64,000 nucleotides of DNA from an uncultured Bacteroidales bacterium (lineage in GTDB: Bacteria > Bacteroidota > Bacteroidia > Bacteroidales > Paludibacteraceae). The translations under genes were made by a program, and so were the position numbers. The stretch lies in the NCBI GenBank assembly GCA_946534715.1, contig CAMNCW010000036.1:1-64000 (forward strand), written 5' to 3'. Every line of letters starts with the position of its first letter. The stretch's first letter is position 1. The notes beneath the pieces were generated by a model that was not told the DNA's origin, did not search any database, and saw only the letters and a list, made by a program, of their open reading frames with translations. Positions 54,287 to 63,155 of the stretch are shown here, one piece after another.

Positions 54287-54355
54287 TCGTAACATCAATT
54301 TTGATGCGAATATAAAAAACTAATTAACATTATTAACAATTAAAATTTTTCTATT

Positions 54356-55702
54356 ATGAAGAAGTTTTATGCAATGATTACTGCTGCGCTTATTAGCGTA
54401 AGTATGTTTGCAGCAACCCCTACTGTCAATGATTTGACTAAGTATCAGAAAGCAGATCATTATGTAGCATGTTTCCAAGCTCCTGCCGATGCTCGTTGTA
54501 ATGACATCGTATGGGTAGGTACCTACAATGAGTGGAATCTTCAAGATGAAGACATTCTTGTTTGTGAGAATCTTGCTGGTTTTGATGGTTGGTACGTTGT
54601 TGTAGTTCCGGTAGATGCTGAAGGTAAGAACGAAGGTAAGCCGGTAATCGTAAACGAGTGTGGAGAGCGTAACTGGGAGTATCAGTGCGGTACTGTAGTT
54701 GCTGTTGATTGTCCGGATGGACTTATTAATCCGAATGGAGCAGAATGTGACCTCAAAGGATGGCCAACTGACAAGCCGGCTATTGTTGATGTTCAAGCAT
54801 GGAAGAATGGAAACAATCCTTGTACCAAGCAGTGTGCTGCTGTTAACATGACGTTCATTGTATATCCTCCTTTCTGTGAGGATAATCCTGAATTGGCTCC
54901 GACTATGAAAGGTTCTTGGAACTGGGATGCAGAGCCTGTCGTATTTGAATTTAAGGGTTCCTACTTTGAGGCTGTAGTAAAAGTTGATCCTTCTATCTTG
55001 AAATTCAAATTCAATAACGATCCTGCTGGTTCGTGGGACAATCAGTTTGAATACTTTGTTCCCGAAGATACTGAAAATGATGTACCTGCTCACTGGGCAC
55101 AATTCCACGACTTTGAGTTCTATAACACGGAGGATCCTCAGAATAATTTCTTTAAATATGAGAACAATACCTTAACATTTGATTTCTCGGATACAGAGAA
55201 GTTCCGTTATGCAACCTGTGGTCTTGATGAAACTGAGTACGATGTCACAATTAACCTCAAGACGACGGCTGATGCTCCTGCTGCTGGTATTGAAGTTGCT
55301 GGTAACTTTGCAAGCGAAGACTGGAGCGTATTCGCAATGATGACTCCTTCCGAAGATGGTGTTTATAGTGCAACACTGAAAGCAAAGGCTGCTAACGTAT
55401 TCAAATTCCGTGAGGCAGGTACTTGGGATAACGAAATCGTTTATGTAAATAAAGTTACCGATGAAGGTGGCGCTAAAGGACTTGACGATATCAAGTTTGG
55501 CGATAAATGGGATGAAAACCATGTAATCAATCTTGATTTCAGTGATCCTACTATCTATGTATGGAAAGCAAATTGGGTTGCTCCGCAAGGCATCGAGAAC
55601 GTTGTTCTGACCGAGAAGGCACAGAAAGTTGTTGTTGATGGTGTTCTCTACATCGTTCGTGACAACAAGATGTTCAACGTACAAGGTGGCCAAGTTCGTT
55701 AA
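54356..55702 (+). CDS. Secreted protein with C-terminal sorting-like tail, probable SusE/F-like or starch-binding-like
   Basis: Signal peptide; repeated GSWNWD / FKFREAGTWDNE segments; tail AQKVVVDGVLYIVRDNKMFNVQGGQVR*. Confidence 0.6.
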   Translation: MKKFYAMITAALISVSMFAATPTVNDLTKYQKADHYVACFQAPADARCNDIVWVGTYNEWNLQDEDILVCENLAGFDGWYVVVVPVDAEGKNEGKPVIVNECGERNWEYQCGTVVAVDCPDGLINPNGAECDLKGWPTDKPAIVDVQAWKNGNNPCTKQCAAVNMTFIVYPPFCEDNPELAPTMKGSWNWDAEPVVFEFKGSYFEAVVKVDPSILKFKFNNDPAGSWDNQFEYFVPEDTENDVPAHWAQFHDFEFYNTEDPQNNFFKYENNTLTFDFSDTEKFRYATCGLDETEYDVTINLKTTADAPAAGIEVAGNFASEDWSVFAMMTPSEDGVYSATLKAKAANVFKFREAGTWDNEIVYVNKVTDEGGAKGLDDIKFGDKWDENHVINLDFSDPTIYVWKANWVAPQGIENVVLTEKAQKVVVDGVLYIVRDNKMFNVQGGQVR

Positions 55703-55756
55703 GCCGAATAATCCATCATCCGATCAAGTTCGTTTATACGAACAAAGATCATTAAC

Positions 55757-55782
55757 AAAAGCGTCCTTCGGGGCGCTTTTTT
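55757..55782 (+). terminator. Rho-independent terminator of the Sus-like locus
   Basis: aaaagcgtcc-ttcg-gggcgcttttt. Confidence 0.85.
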
Positions 55783-55840
55783 CGTCCTCACTCTTGCATA
55801 TTTCAGAAAAAAGTTGTTTACGCACATTTTAGCGCCACTT

Positions 55841-56005
55841 TCGCGGGTATTTCGCGGGTATTTCGCGGGTATTTCGCGCTGTGACTAAAACTGAATCTTA
55901 AAAATCGTATATTTTATCACGGTATCTCGTCGGTGTCTCGTCGGTCTCTCATGATCTATCGTCCCGTATGTTTCCCGTAAGCGAGTCGTAAGAGGGTCGT
56001 GTCGG
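55841..56005. repeat. 11-bp phased intergenic array
   Basis: (TCGCGGGTATT)x3 TCGCGCTGTGA ... CACGGTATCTC GTCGGTGTCTC GTCGGTCTCTC ... TCCCGTATGTT TCCCGTAAGCG AGTCGTAAGAG GGTCGTGTCGG on one 11-nt register. Confidence 0.65.
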
Positions 56006-56045
56006 GCTTATAATTGCCACTATCTTCGTTAAAAGTGCAAAATTA

Positions 56046-56077
56046 TTTGCATATATCAATTATTTTTCGTAACTTTG
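56046..56077 (+). promoter_or_regulatory. Bacteroidetes-type promoter for glucosaminidase operon
   Basis: TTTGCATATATC, TTTG-N20-TAACTTTG. Confidence 0.8.
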
Positions 56078-56108
56078 CACCCAAATGCATAAATTGAAAA
56101 ATACAACA

Positions 56109-57128
56109 ATGAAAAAACAACTCCTTATCCTCTTGCTGGCTGTTTTTAGTGTGGCGGCGCAAGGACAACTGAAAAGCAAAAATTATTTGGCATATATTGA
56201 CCGGTGGAAAGAGATTGCGGTATTTCAACAAATCGATTACGGCATTCCCGCTTCCATAACCATGGCACAAGCGCTCCTCGAATCCGCAGCAGGACAGAGT
56301 GAATTAGCGCTCAATGCCAATAACCATTTCGGGATCAAGTGCAATAACGATTGGATGGGCGGCGTATATTATTATGACGATGATTCCAAAGGCGAGTGCT
56401 TCCGTCATTACAACGATGCGGCGGAAAGTTTCAAGGATCATTCGCTTTTCCTGCAACGGAGCCGATATGCCACCTGTTTTGAGATCGCGGTGGAGGACTA
56501 TGAAGGCTGGGCACGCCGGCTCAAAGAGTGCGGCTATGCTACCGATCCGCTTTACGCAGAGAAATTGATCAAGATCATCGAGGACTACCGGCTCGATACA
56601 CTCGTTAACGGTGCGCCTGTGGGCAAACCGGAGATCAAGACCGAGACGAATAAACCCCTCAAAGCCGCTATCGTGCATCGTGCAGAGCCGATCATGAAGG
56701 TCAATAACGATCCCGAGCCGGAGTACGTAAAACCGCTGACCGCTAAGGAGGAAAGAGAGCAATTCCTGCTTTCACACCCCAAGAAACGTGCGAACGGCGT
56801 GCCGTATATTGATGCCCGCGAGGGAGATACATATGCCAATATCGCTTTCCGTCTCAACATGCGCGAACGCGACCTGCGCGAATACAACGACGCTCTGGGA
56901 CGTGACTTGGCGGAAGGAGACCGCGTCTATATGGCATCGAAAAAGAACGTCGGCATCAATACGTACATCTGGACGTATCCGGGCTTGTCCTTCTGGAAAC
57001 TGTGTCAGGAGGAAGGCGTACACATGGAAGCCGTGCAGAAACTGAATAACATGGATCCCTCTATCCGCGTGTTCCGTACGCGGGAAAAACTATATCTGAA
57101 GAAAGTTAAAGACGATGGCAACCGCTAA
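56109..57128 (+). CDS. Glucosaminidase (peptidoglycan hydrolase) with LysM-like C-terminus
   Basis: GIPASITMAQALLESAAGQSELALNANNHFGIKCNNDWMGGVYYYDDD...CFRHYNDAAESFKDHSLFL. Confidence 0.9.
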   Translation: MKKQLLILLLAVFSVAAQGQLKSKNYLAYIDRWKEIAVFQQIDYGIPASITMAQALLESAAGQSELALNANNHFGIKCNNDWMGGVYYYDDDSKGECFRHYNDAAESFKDHSLFLQRSRYATCFEIAVEDYEGWARRLKECGYATDPLYAEKLIKIIEDYRLDTLVNGAPVGKPEIKTETNKPLKAAIVHRAEPIMKVNNDPEPEYVKPLTAKEEREQFLLSHPKKRANGVPYIDAREGDTYANIAFRLNMRERDLREYNDALGRDLAEGDRVYMASKKNVGINTYIWTYPGLSFWKLCQEEGVHMEAVQKLNNMDPSIRVFRTREKLYLKKVKDDGNR

Positions 57129-57408
57129 TTCTCTTTCGCTTACCGATGCTTTGGTCACCTATCTCCGCGAGAGCGGTTTGGAAAAGCCTGTATTGGAAGT
57201 GCAGGCAGAGGAAGTGTGGCCGAAAGTGATGGGTGAAATTGTCACCAAACTGACCCGTAGCGTCGAACTCAAAGACGGCGTGTTGTATGTCCGTGTCAGT
57301 TCCGCCGCGCTCAAAGCACAACTCTTTGAGAACCGCTTCGAGTTGGTGGCAAGGATGAACGACGCCCTCGGCGCGAAAGCAATTAAAGATTGTAGAATTT
57401 TAGGCTGA
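57115..57408 (+). CDS. DUF721-family protein
   Basis: VQAEEVWPKVMGEIVTKLTRSVELKDGVLYVRVSSAALKAQLFENRFELVARMN. Confidence 0.85.
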   Translation: MATANSLSLTDALVTYLRESGLEKPVLEVQAEEVWPKVMGEIVTKLTRSVELKDGVLYVRVSSAALKAQLFENRFELVARMNDALGAKAIKDCRILG

Positions 57409-57415
57409 TAGACAA

Positions 57416-59755
57416 TTGACATTTTATCCTGAAAATATAGAACAGAAGATCGACTTCACGGTCATCCGTGAGGAGTTGCTGCGTCGTTGCGCCTCGCCTT
57501 TAGGACGCGAGTGCGTGGAGGCGATGCAGATGGAAACGGAGTACGAAACCGTGAGCCGCCTGTTGCAGACCACCGACCAGATGCGTCTGGCGCAAACGGA
57601 TCCTATGCTCACGTTCCCCCGGGGCGAGATTCACGACCTGCGCGAATCCATCTCGCGTATCCGTATCGAGGGCTTGTTCTTGGACGAAGCGGAGTTGGAC
57701 GCTTTGCGGAAGAGCCTCTCTTTCGCTGTGGAGTTAGAGACATTCTTTGGCTCTCTGGATGAGCATAAGTACCCCTTGTTGCGGGAAACAGGCAACTCCG
57801 GCAACTCAGGTGTGCTCGGACGCATCGTCAAAGAGATAGACCGAATCTTGGACCGTTACGGCCGTTTGGCGGATCATGCTTCGCCGGAACTGGCGCATAT
57901 ACGTCGCGAATTAGTGAATACCCAAGGCTCTGTCGGACGCACCTTAGCCGCCCTGTTGCGGCAAGCGAAAGCCGATGGATTCGTCGATGCCGATGCGGCT
58001 CCCACTTTGCGCGAAGGACGATTGGTCATACCTGTCTCACCCGGCTACAAACGCAAGATAGGCGGTATTGTGCATGACGAGTCCGCTACGGGAAAGACGG
58101 TCTATATAGAGCCGCAACAAGTGGTGGATGCCAATAACCGGATCCGTGAGTTGGAAGGAGCCGAACGCCGCGAGCGGGTACGTATATTGCAGGAGATCAC
58201 GCAATCCCTGCGTCCGCAGGCAGAGGCGATCATGGCGTCGCAGAGCATGTTGGCGCAAGTGGATTTCCTGAGCGCAAAAGTCTCCCTGGCGCAAACGCTC
58301 AAAGCCATCCGGCCGGAGCTGATCAACGAACCGATGCTCGAATGGTCCGATGCCCGTCACCCGGTGCTCTGTCTCCATTATGAGCCGCAGGGCAAGAAAG
58401 TAGTGCCGCTCTCAATTCGTCTGCACGCTGACGAAAACCATGTGCTCGTCATCAGCGGTCCGAACGCCGGCGGTAAGTCCGTTTGCCTCAAGACCGTTGC
58501 CCTGTTGCAATACATGACCCAATGCGGTCTGCTTGTGCCCGTGTCGGAGCAGAGCAGGGCAGGGCTCTTCAACCGTATCATGATCGATATAGGCGATGAG
58601 CAGTCTATTCAGGACGAGTTGTCCACCTATTCATCCCACTTGCGCAACATGCGTGCCTTCCTGCGTTGGGCGGACGAGCGCACCTTGATCCTCATTGACG
58701 AGATGGGAACAGGAACCGAGCCCCTTATAGGCGGCGCGTTAGCCGAAGCGATATTGAGCCAACTGGTACAACACCGCGTATTCGGTGTCATTACTACCCA
58801 CTATACGAACCTCAAACACTTCGCCGAAGAGACCAAAGGGGTCGTGAACGGCGCGATGTTATACGACCGGGGAGCGATGAAACCGCTCTTCCAACTGTCT
58901 ATCGGGCAAGCCGGCAGTTCATTCGCTATCGAGATCGCCCGTCAGACAGGACTGAGCGAAGAGATCATCCGTTACGCCACGGACTTGGTGGGTGAAGAGC
59001 ACATCGACTATGACAAACAACTGCAAGACATAGCCCGCGACAAGCGGTATTGGGAGAATAAGCGTCAGGCAATCCGCCAAAAGGAAAAGACCTTGGAAGA
59101 GCGCATCGCGCAATATGAGGAACAGATGAGCGGTATCAAAGCCAAGAAGAAAGAAGTCTTGGAAGAAGCGCGCCAACAGGCGGAAGAGCTTCTCCAACAG
59201 TCCAATGCAGCGATTGAACGTACCATCCGCGAAATCAAAGAAGCCAAGGCGGACAAAGAGAAGACCAAGGCCGCTCGCCAGCGTGTGGAGAACATGAAGG
59301 AAAAGGTCAAGAACCAAGCGCCTAAAGCAAAAAACTCCAAAACAACTGCGAATAGCCGGCAGCCTGTTGCAATTCCCAAAGTGATGCGCGATTTCTCGGA
59401 GTTACGCAAGTTGAGCAAGACCATGGCATCTACGCCGGAGACGAAGAGCAACACGTCCGTCCGCTCCACGGTGCGTCAACGGACACTCAGTTTTGAACGT
59501 ACCTTGGACCTCCGCGGAATGCGTATTGACGAGGCTACAGAGCGCCTGATCGCGTATATGGACGATGCACTGATGGTCGGAGCCGGCGAAGTGACGATCC
59601 TGCACGGCACAGGAACAGGCGCGCTCAAACAACTCACCCGAGATTACCTCAATGACCTCAACCGCCAACGCCGTAAACGCGGACAAATAGCCTTGGATTT
59701 CGGCGATGGAGATGTAAACCACGGCGGAGCTGGACTAACCGTAGTGAAATTATAA
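57416..59755 (+). CDS. mutS2: Endonuclease MutS2 (MutS-like ATPase + Smr)
   Basis: VLVISGPNAGGKSVCLKTVALLQ; LILIDEMGTGTEPLIGGALAEAIL; Smr LDLRGMRIDEATERL...LHGTGTGALKQ. Confidence 0.95.
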   Translation: MTFYPENIEQKIDFTVIREELLRRCASPLGRECVEAMQMETEYETVSRLLQTTDQMRLAQTDPMLTFPRGEIHDLRESISRIRIEGLFLDEAELDALRKSLSFAVELETFFGSLDEHKYPLLRETGNSGNSGVLGRIVKEIDRILDRYGRLADHASPELAHIRRELVNTQGSVGRTLAALLRQAKADGFVDADAAPTLREGRLVIPVSPGYKRKIGGIVHDESATGKTVYIEPQQVVDANNRIRELEGAERRERVRILQEITQSLRPQAEAIMASQSMLAQVDFLSAKVSLAQTLKAIRPELINEPMLEWSDARHPVLCLHYEPQGKKVVPLSIRLHADENHVLVISGPNAGGKSVCLKTVALLQYMTQCGLLVPVSEQSRAGLFNRIMIDIGDEQSIQDELSTYSSHLRNMRAFLRWADERTLILIDEMGTGTEPLIGGALAEAILSQLVQHRVFGVITTHYTNLKHFAEETKGVVNGAMLYDRGAMKPLFQLSIGQAGSSFAIEIARQTGLSEEIIRYATDLVGEEHIDYDKQLQDIARDKRYWENKRQAIRQKEKTLEERIAQYEEQMSGIKAKKKEVLEEARQQAEELLQQSNAAIERTIREIKEAKADKEKTKAARQRVENMKEKVKNQAPKAKNSKTTANSRQPVAIPKVMRDFSELRKLSKTMASTPETKSNTSVRSTVRQRTLSFERTLDLRGMRIDEATERLIAYMDDALMVGAGEVTILHGTGTGALKQLTRDYLNDLNRQRRKRGQIALDFGDGDVNHGGAGLTVVKL

Positions 59756-59757
59756 TG

Positions 59758-59778
59758 GATAATTGACAATTGATAATT
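59758..59778. repeat. Family A heptads between mutS2 stop and next start
   Basis: GATAATT GACAATT GATAATT. Confidence 0.75.
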
Positions 59779-60552
59779 ATGAAAAGAATTCTTTACTTAA
59801 TGATGTGTGTGCTATGCGCTACCAGCGCGTTGGCAGTACGGCGACCGGGGTTTGGCGAACGGAACTACCAGCTCACCGCCATGGCGGAGTATAGTTTTAA
59901 CACCACCTATCGCCACCATGCCAATGTGGATGTACAGGCTCTCCTGCCTTTCAATCCTAATTTCGAGATGGAAGCGAAGATGCAGTTATCCACCGCGAAT
60001 GTGCATTCCGGCAATGTGATCATCCGCCCGAAGTTCGAACTGCCGGTTGGAGAGATGTTCTTGGAGACTGACATTTACTACCGCGCTATTTCCCGTAGCC
60101 GCATGAGCGACATCACCGCGGCATTGGGCATCGGTTACCGAATGGATTATGTCTCTGCTACATTTGGTGTTTTTGCGCGCGTATTGAGCGATTGGGACCG
60201 TTCGTGGTATTCGAATGAGTCATACGTGGTGGAGCCTTTCAACCTCCTTTACCGCGTGGAAGCATTCGTCCGTCCGCAGGATAACCCCTGGAACGTATCG
60301 TTCATGATCAGCAATATAGATGACTATCAGATGGAGCGAATGTATCAGCCTCTCTTCCACGTGGGCGGCTATTACGATTTTGACGAGCAGTGGAGACTTA
60401 ATTTCGGCGTACAATGCAAACCCACCGGCATGTTCCACCTCGATGCTACCTTCTATGGCATGACCCTGCGCGCAGGATTTACTTATCGCTTCCATCAGAA
60501 AGAAGAGAAAAACAACTCGAATACGGACACTCAAATACCGGCAGAACTATGA
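59779..60552 (+). CDS. Hypothetical secreted/outer-membrane protein
   Basis: Signal peptide MKRILYLMMCVLCATSALA; alternating beta-strand-like sequence. Confidence 0.65.
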   Translation: MKRILYLMMCVLCATSALAVRRPGFGERNYQLTAMAEYSFNTTYRHHANVDVQALLPFNPNFEMEAKMQLSTANVHSGNVIIRPKFELPVGEMFLETDIYYRAISRSRMSDITAALGIGYRMDYVSATFGVFARVLSDWDRSWYSNESYVVEPFNLLYRVEAFVRPQDNPWNVSFMISNIDDYQMERMYQPLFHVGGYYDFDEQWRLNFGVQCKPTGMFHLDATFYGMTLRAGFTYRFHQKEEKNNSNTDTQIPAEL

Positions 60553-61430
60553 AAAAATTGACTTATATCCTTCCTTTCCTCCTGCTACTCACGGCTTGTA
60601 GCAAAGATTCTACCCTCGACTTCGCGGGTATGTTCTCCTCGAACGGTCCGTCCGTCAAAACGCGGTTTGAACAGTCCATGACCTTTAACCGGAACAAAGG
60701 ACCGCTCCATATGAATATGGGTTCGGACAACTATACCGTCTATGTCTGCACAGACAGTCATATCACGCGTAAGACGCATAAGAATCTCGATTACTTCATC
60801 GCACAATACCAAGCCGCTCCTTCGCCTAAGTTCGCGATCCATTTAGGCGACTTGATAGATGCACAACTGAATATTCCCTGCGCGGACAGTATCATCCATT
60901 TCCCCGGTCAGACCATCAAAGACACCGTCTTTATGACCACCGGAAACCATGATATTTACTTCAAACAATGGGATATATTCAGGGATTACTTCAAGACCTC
61001 TGTCTATTGGTTCGATACCTATAACGGCGCGAAGAAATTGGATCTGTTTATCTGCCTCGACACGGCGGAAGGTACTTTGGGCGAAGACCAGCTTCGCTGG
61101 CTCAAAGAGTTGCTCTCCGTCAAATCAAAAGAGGGATACCGCCGTATTATCGTTTATACCCACACGCATTTCTGGAAGCTGGACGGCTCGCAGGGACATA
61201 CTTCCAATTTCGCCATGGAGGAGACGTACGAGTTAGCCGCGATATTGTCGCAGTATAACGTCAATTATGTATGGTCGGGACACCAGCATGCACGTCAGTC
61301 CGTGCTCTTCAAAGGCGTTAATTTCCTGGTGTTGGACGCTACCAAGGACAGCGAGAAGGGACAATCGTACATGACAGTAGATATGGGCGAAAATGCCATC
61401 TACCATTATTACGACTATCCTAAGTGGTAA
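60549..61430 (+). CDS. Metallophosphoesterase lipoprotein
   Basis: Lipobox LLLTACSKDS; VCTDSHITRKTHKNLDYF; HLGDLIDAQ; TTGNHDIYF; WSGHQHARQS. Confidence 0.88.
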   Translation: MKKLTYILPFLLLLTACSKDSTLDFAGMFSSNGPSVKTRFEQSMTFNRNKGPLHMNMGSDNYTVYVCTDSHITRKTHKNLDYFIAQYQAAPSPKFAIHLGDLIDAQLNIPCADSIIHFPGQTIKDTVFMTTGNHDIYFKQWDIFRDYFKTSVYWFDTYNGAKKLDLFICLDTAEGTLGEDQLRWLKELLSVKSKEGYRRIIVYTHTHFWKLDGSQGHTSNFAMEETYELAAILSQYNVNYVWSGHQHARQSVLFKGVNFLVLDATKDSEKGQSYMTVDMGENAIYHYYDYPKW

Positions 61431-61439
61431 ACAGTCCGT

Positions 61440-63155
61440 TTACTTGCAACCCTTGAAGGCATTCTTGCCGATTTGTACTGCGGGCGCCAGAACAGGCGTC
61501 CGTAAGTATTTACATTCCATGAATGCTTCAACACCGATCGTTTGCAGCGAGTCGTTCCATTGCACCTCGCGCAAACTGCGACAACCGAAGAAGGCGCCGT
61601 CCTCTATCTCTTTGAGACGGGTGTTGAGGATCACTTTCTGAAGATTGATACATTGGGAGAAAGCACCCTTTTGCAACACTTTGAGGGACTCCGGGAGTTT
61701 TATCTCCTCTAACATCTTACACTCCATAAATGCGCTTTCTTCAATCATATGTATATGATCCACCAGCGCGATCCCGCGTAGTTGCATGCAGTTGTAGAAC
61801 GCACGTTTGCCGATCCGGAAGGTGGATTTGGGAATATTGATTTCTTCGAGCGCTACACATCCGTCAAAAGCCCCGTCTCCGATGGCATACAATCCGTCCG
61901 GAAGAACGATTTTATAAAGCCGTGTGCATCCCTGGAATGCCTCTTTGGGGAGCTGGTTCACGTTTTCCGGTATCACTATCTTATGTAAGGTGGCGCATCC
62001 GGCAAATACTTGTTCGCCCAGAAAATCGAGCGTCTTAGGCAGTTCGACCGCCTCCAGATGGGAACAACCGGCAAAAACACCTGCATCTATCCGTCGGAGG
62101 TGCGCAGGAAGAGCGATATTCTTGATCCCGCGGCACATGAAGAAAGTAGCGCGTTCGAGCACTTCAATCTGATCGCTCAACACTTGTTCTTTGAGATTGA
62201 TGCAACCGTAGAAAGCACCGGCTCCAAGACGCTCCAAGGTATTGGGCAGTAGAGCATTCTTCAAGAGCGGACAATCATAGAACGCATAGTTGCCCACTTC
62301 GCGAACGGTGGAGGGGATGGTCACATCCGTCAAACTCTCACATCCGAAGAACGCCGCTGTGGGAATAGCGGTGATGCTTTCGGGGATCTCGACCGTTTTG
62401 AGTTTCTTTTGATTGCTAAAAGCGCGCTCGGCTATCAGACGGATAGGATTTTTGCTCTTGAAGATATATTTCTCCGGCAGATCCGCATTCGTCGCTACCA
62501 GACAATCGTCGATGATGAGTGCTCCTTTTTTCCATTTGTTCTCGGTTAGGTAGATGCCCGAATGGGTGAACGCATCCTCTCCGATCGAAGTGACACTACT
62601 CGGAATAACTACCTTCAGGAGGTTCTTACAGTTATAGAACGTCTCATGGTCGATACGCGAGATGCAAGACGGCAGTTCGATCCGTTCAATCGTTTTGTTC
62701 CCGGCAAAAGCACCTGCGGCAATGAGCCGGGTTCCTTCCGGCACTACAAAACGCGGTTTGATATTCTTGTCCGTCGCAATGAGAATACTGTCTATCCACA
62801 GGCATCCTTCCGTCCAGTTCTCTTTGTTTGACATGATACCTGTTCCCTCGAACGCCGACCGATAGACACGTTGCAGTGTGCGCGGTAAAACGACAGCCGT
62901 CAGGTTTTTGCAACCCTTGAACGCCTTGTCGCTGATAGAGGTAACGGTATAGGTATTTTGCCCCACAACAATCTGCTCGGGAATAAAGAGTTCGCCGGAC
63001 GCTTTGGGGTTCAGTGCTACTTCTGCGGTGAGATGATTGATATCGATGGTATAATACACATCCTGATATTGTGCATCTTCTGCGTTAGCGGTGAATACGG
63101 CGGCCAGTAACATCAAAATACAGGTCGCCTGCTTGAATAAAGAGTTTGCCTTCAT
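61440..63155 (-). CDS. BspA-type leucine-rich repeat surface protein
   Basis: Signal peptide MKANSLFKQATCILMLLAAVFTANA; repeated (F)xGCxxLxxIxLPxxLxxIGxxAF units. Confidence 0.92.
   Translation of the reverse strand: MKANSLFKQATCILMLLAAVFTANAEDAQYQDVYYTIDINHLTAEVALNPKASGELFIPEQIVVGQNTYTVTSISDKAFKGCKNLTAVVLPRTLQRVYRSAFEGTGIMSNKENWTEGCLWIDSILIATDKNIKPRFVVPEGTRLIAAGAFAGNKTIERIELPSCISRIDHETFYNCKNLLKVVIPSSVTSIGEDAFTHSGIYLTENKWKKGALIIDDCLVATNADLPEKYIFKSKNPIRLIAERAFSNQKKLKTVEIPESITAIPTAAFFGCESLTDVTIPSTVREVGNYAFYDCPLLKNALLPNTLERLGAGAFYGCINLKEQVLSDQIEVLERATFFMCRGIKNIALPAHLRRIDAGVFAGCSHLEAVELPKTLDFLGEQVFAGCATLHKIVIPENVNQLPKEAFQGCTRLYKIVLPDGLYAIGDGAFDGCVALEEINIPKSTFRIGKRAFYNCMQLRGIALVDHIHMIEESAFMECKMLEEIKLPESLKVLQKGAFSQCINLQKVILNTRLKEIEDGAFFGCRSLREVQWNDSLQTIGVEAFMECKYLRTPVLAPAVQIGKNAFKGCK

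Noticed and set aside
54320-55108. 262-aa minus-strand ORF opposite the tail-bearing secreted protein
   Set aside because: Antisense shadow; the plus-strand ORF has a signal peptide and C-terminal tail
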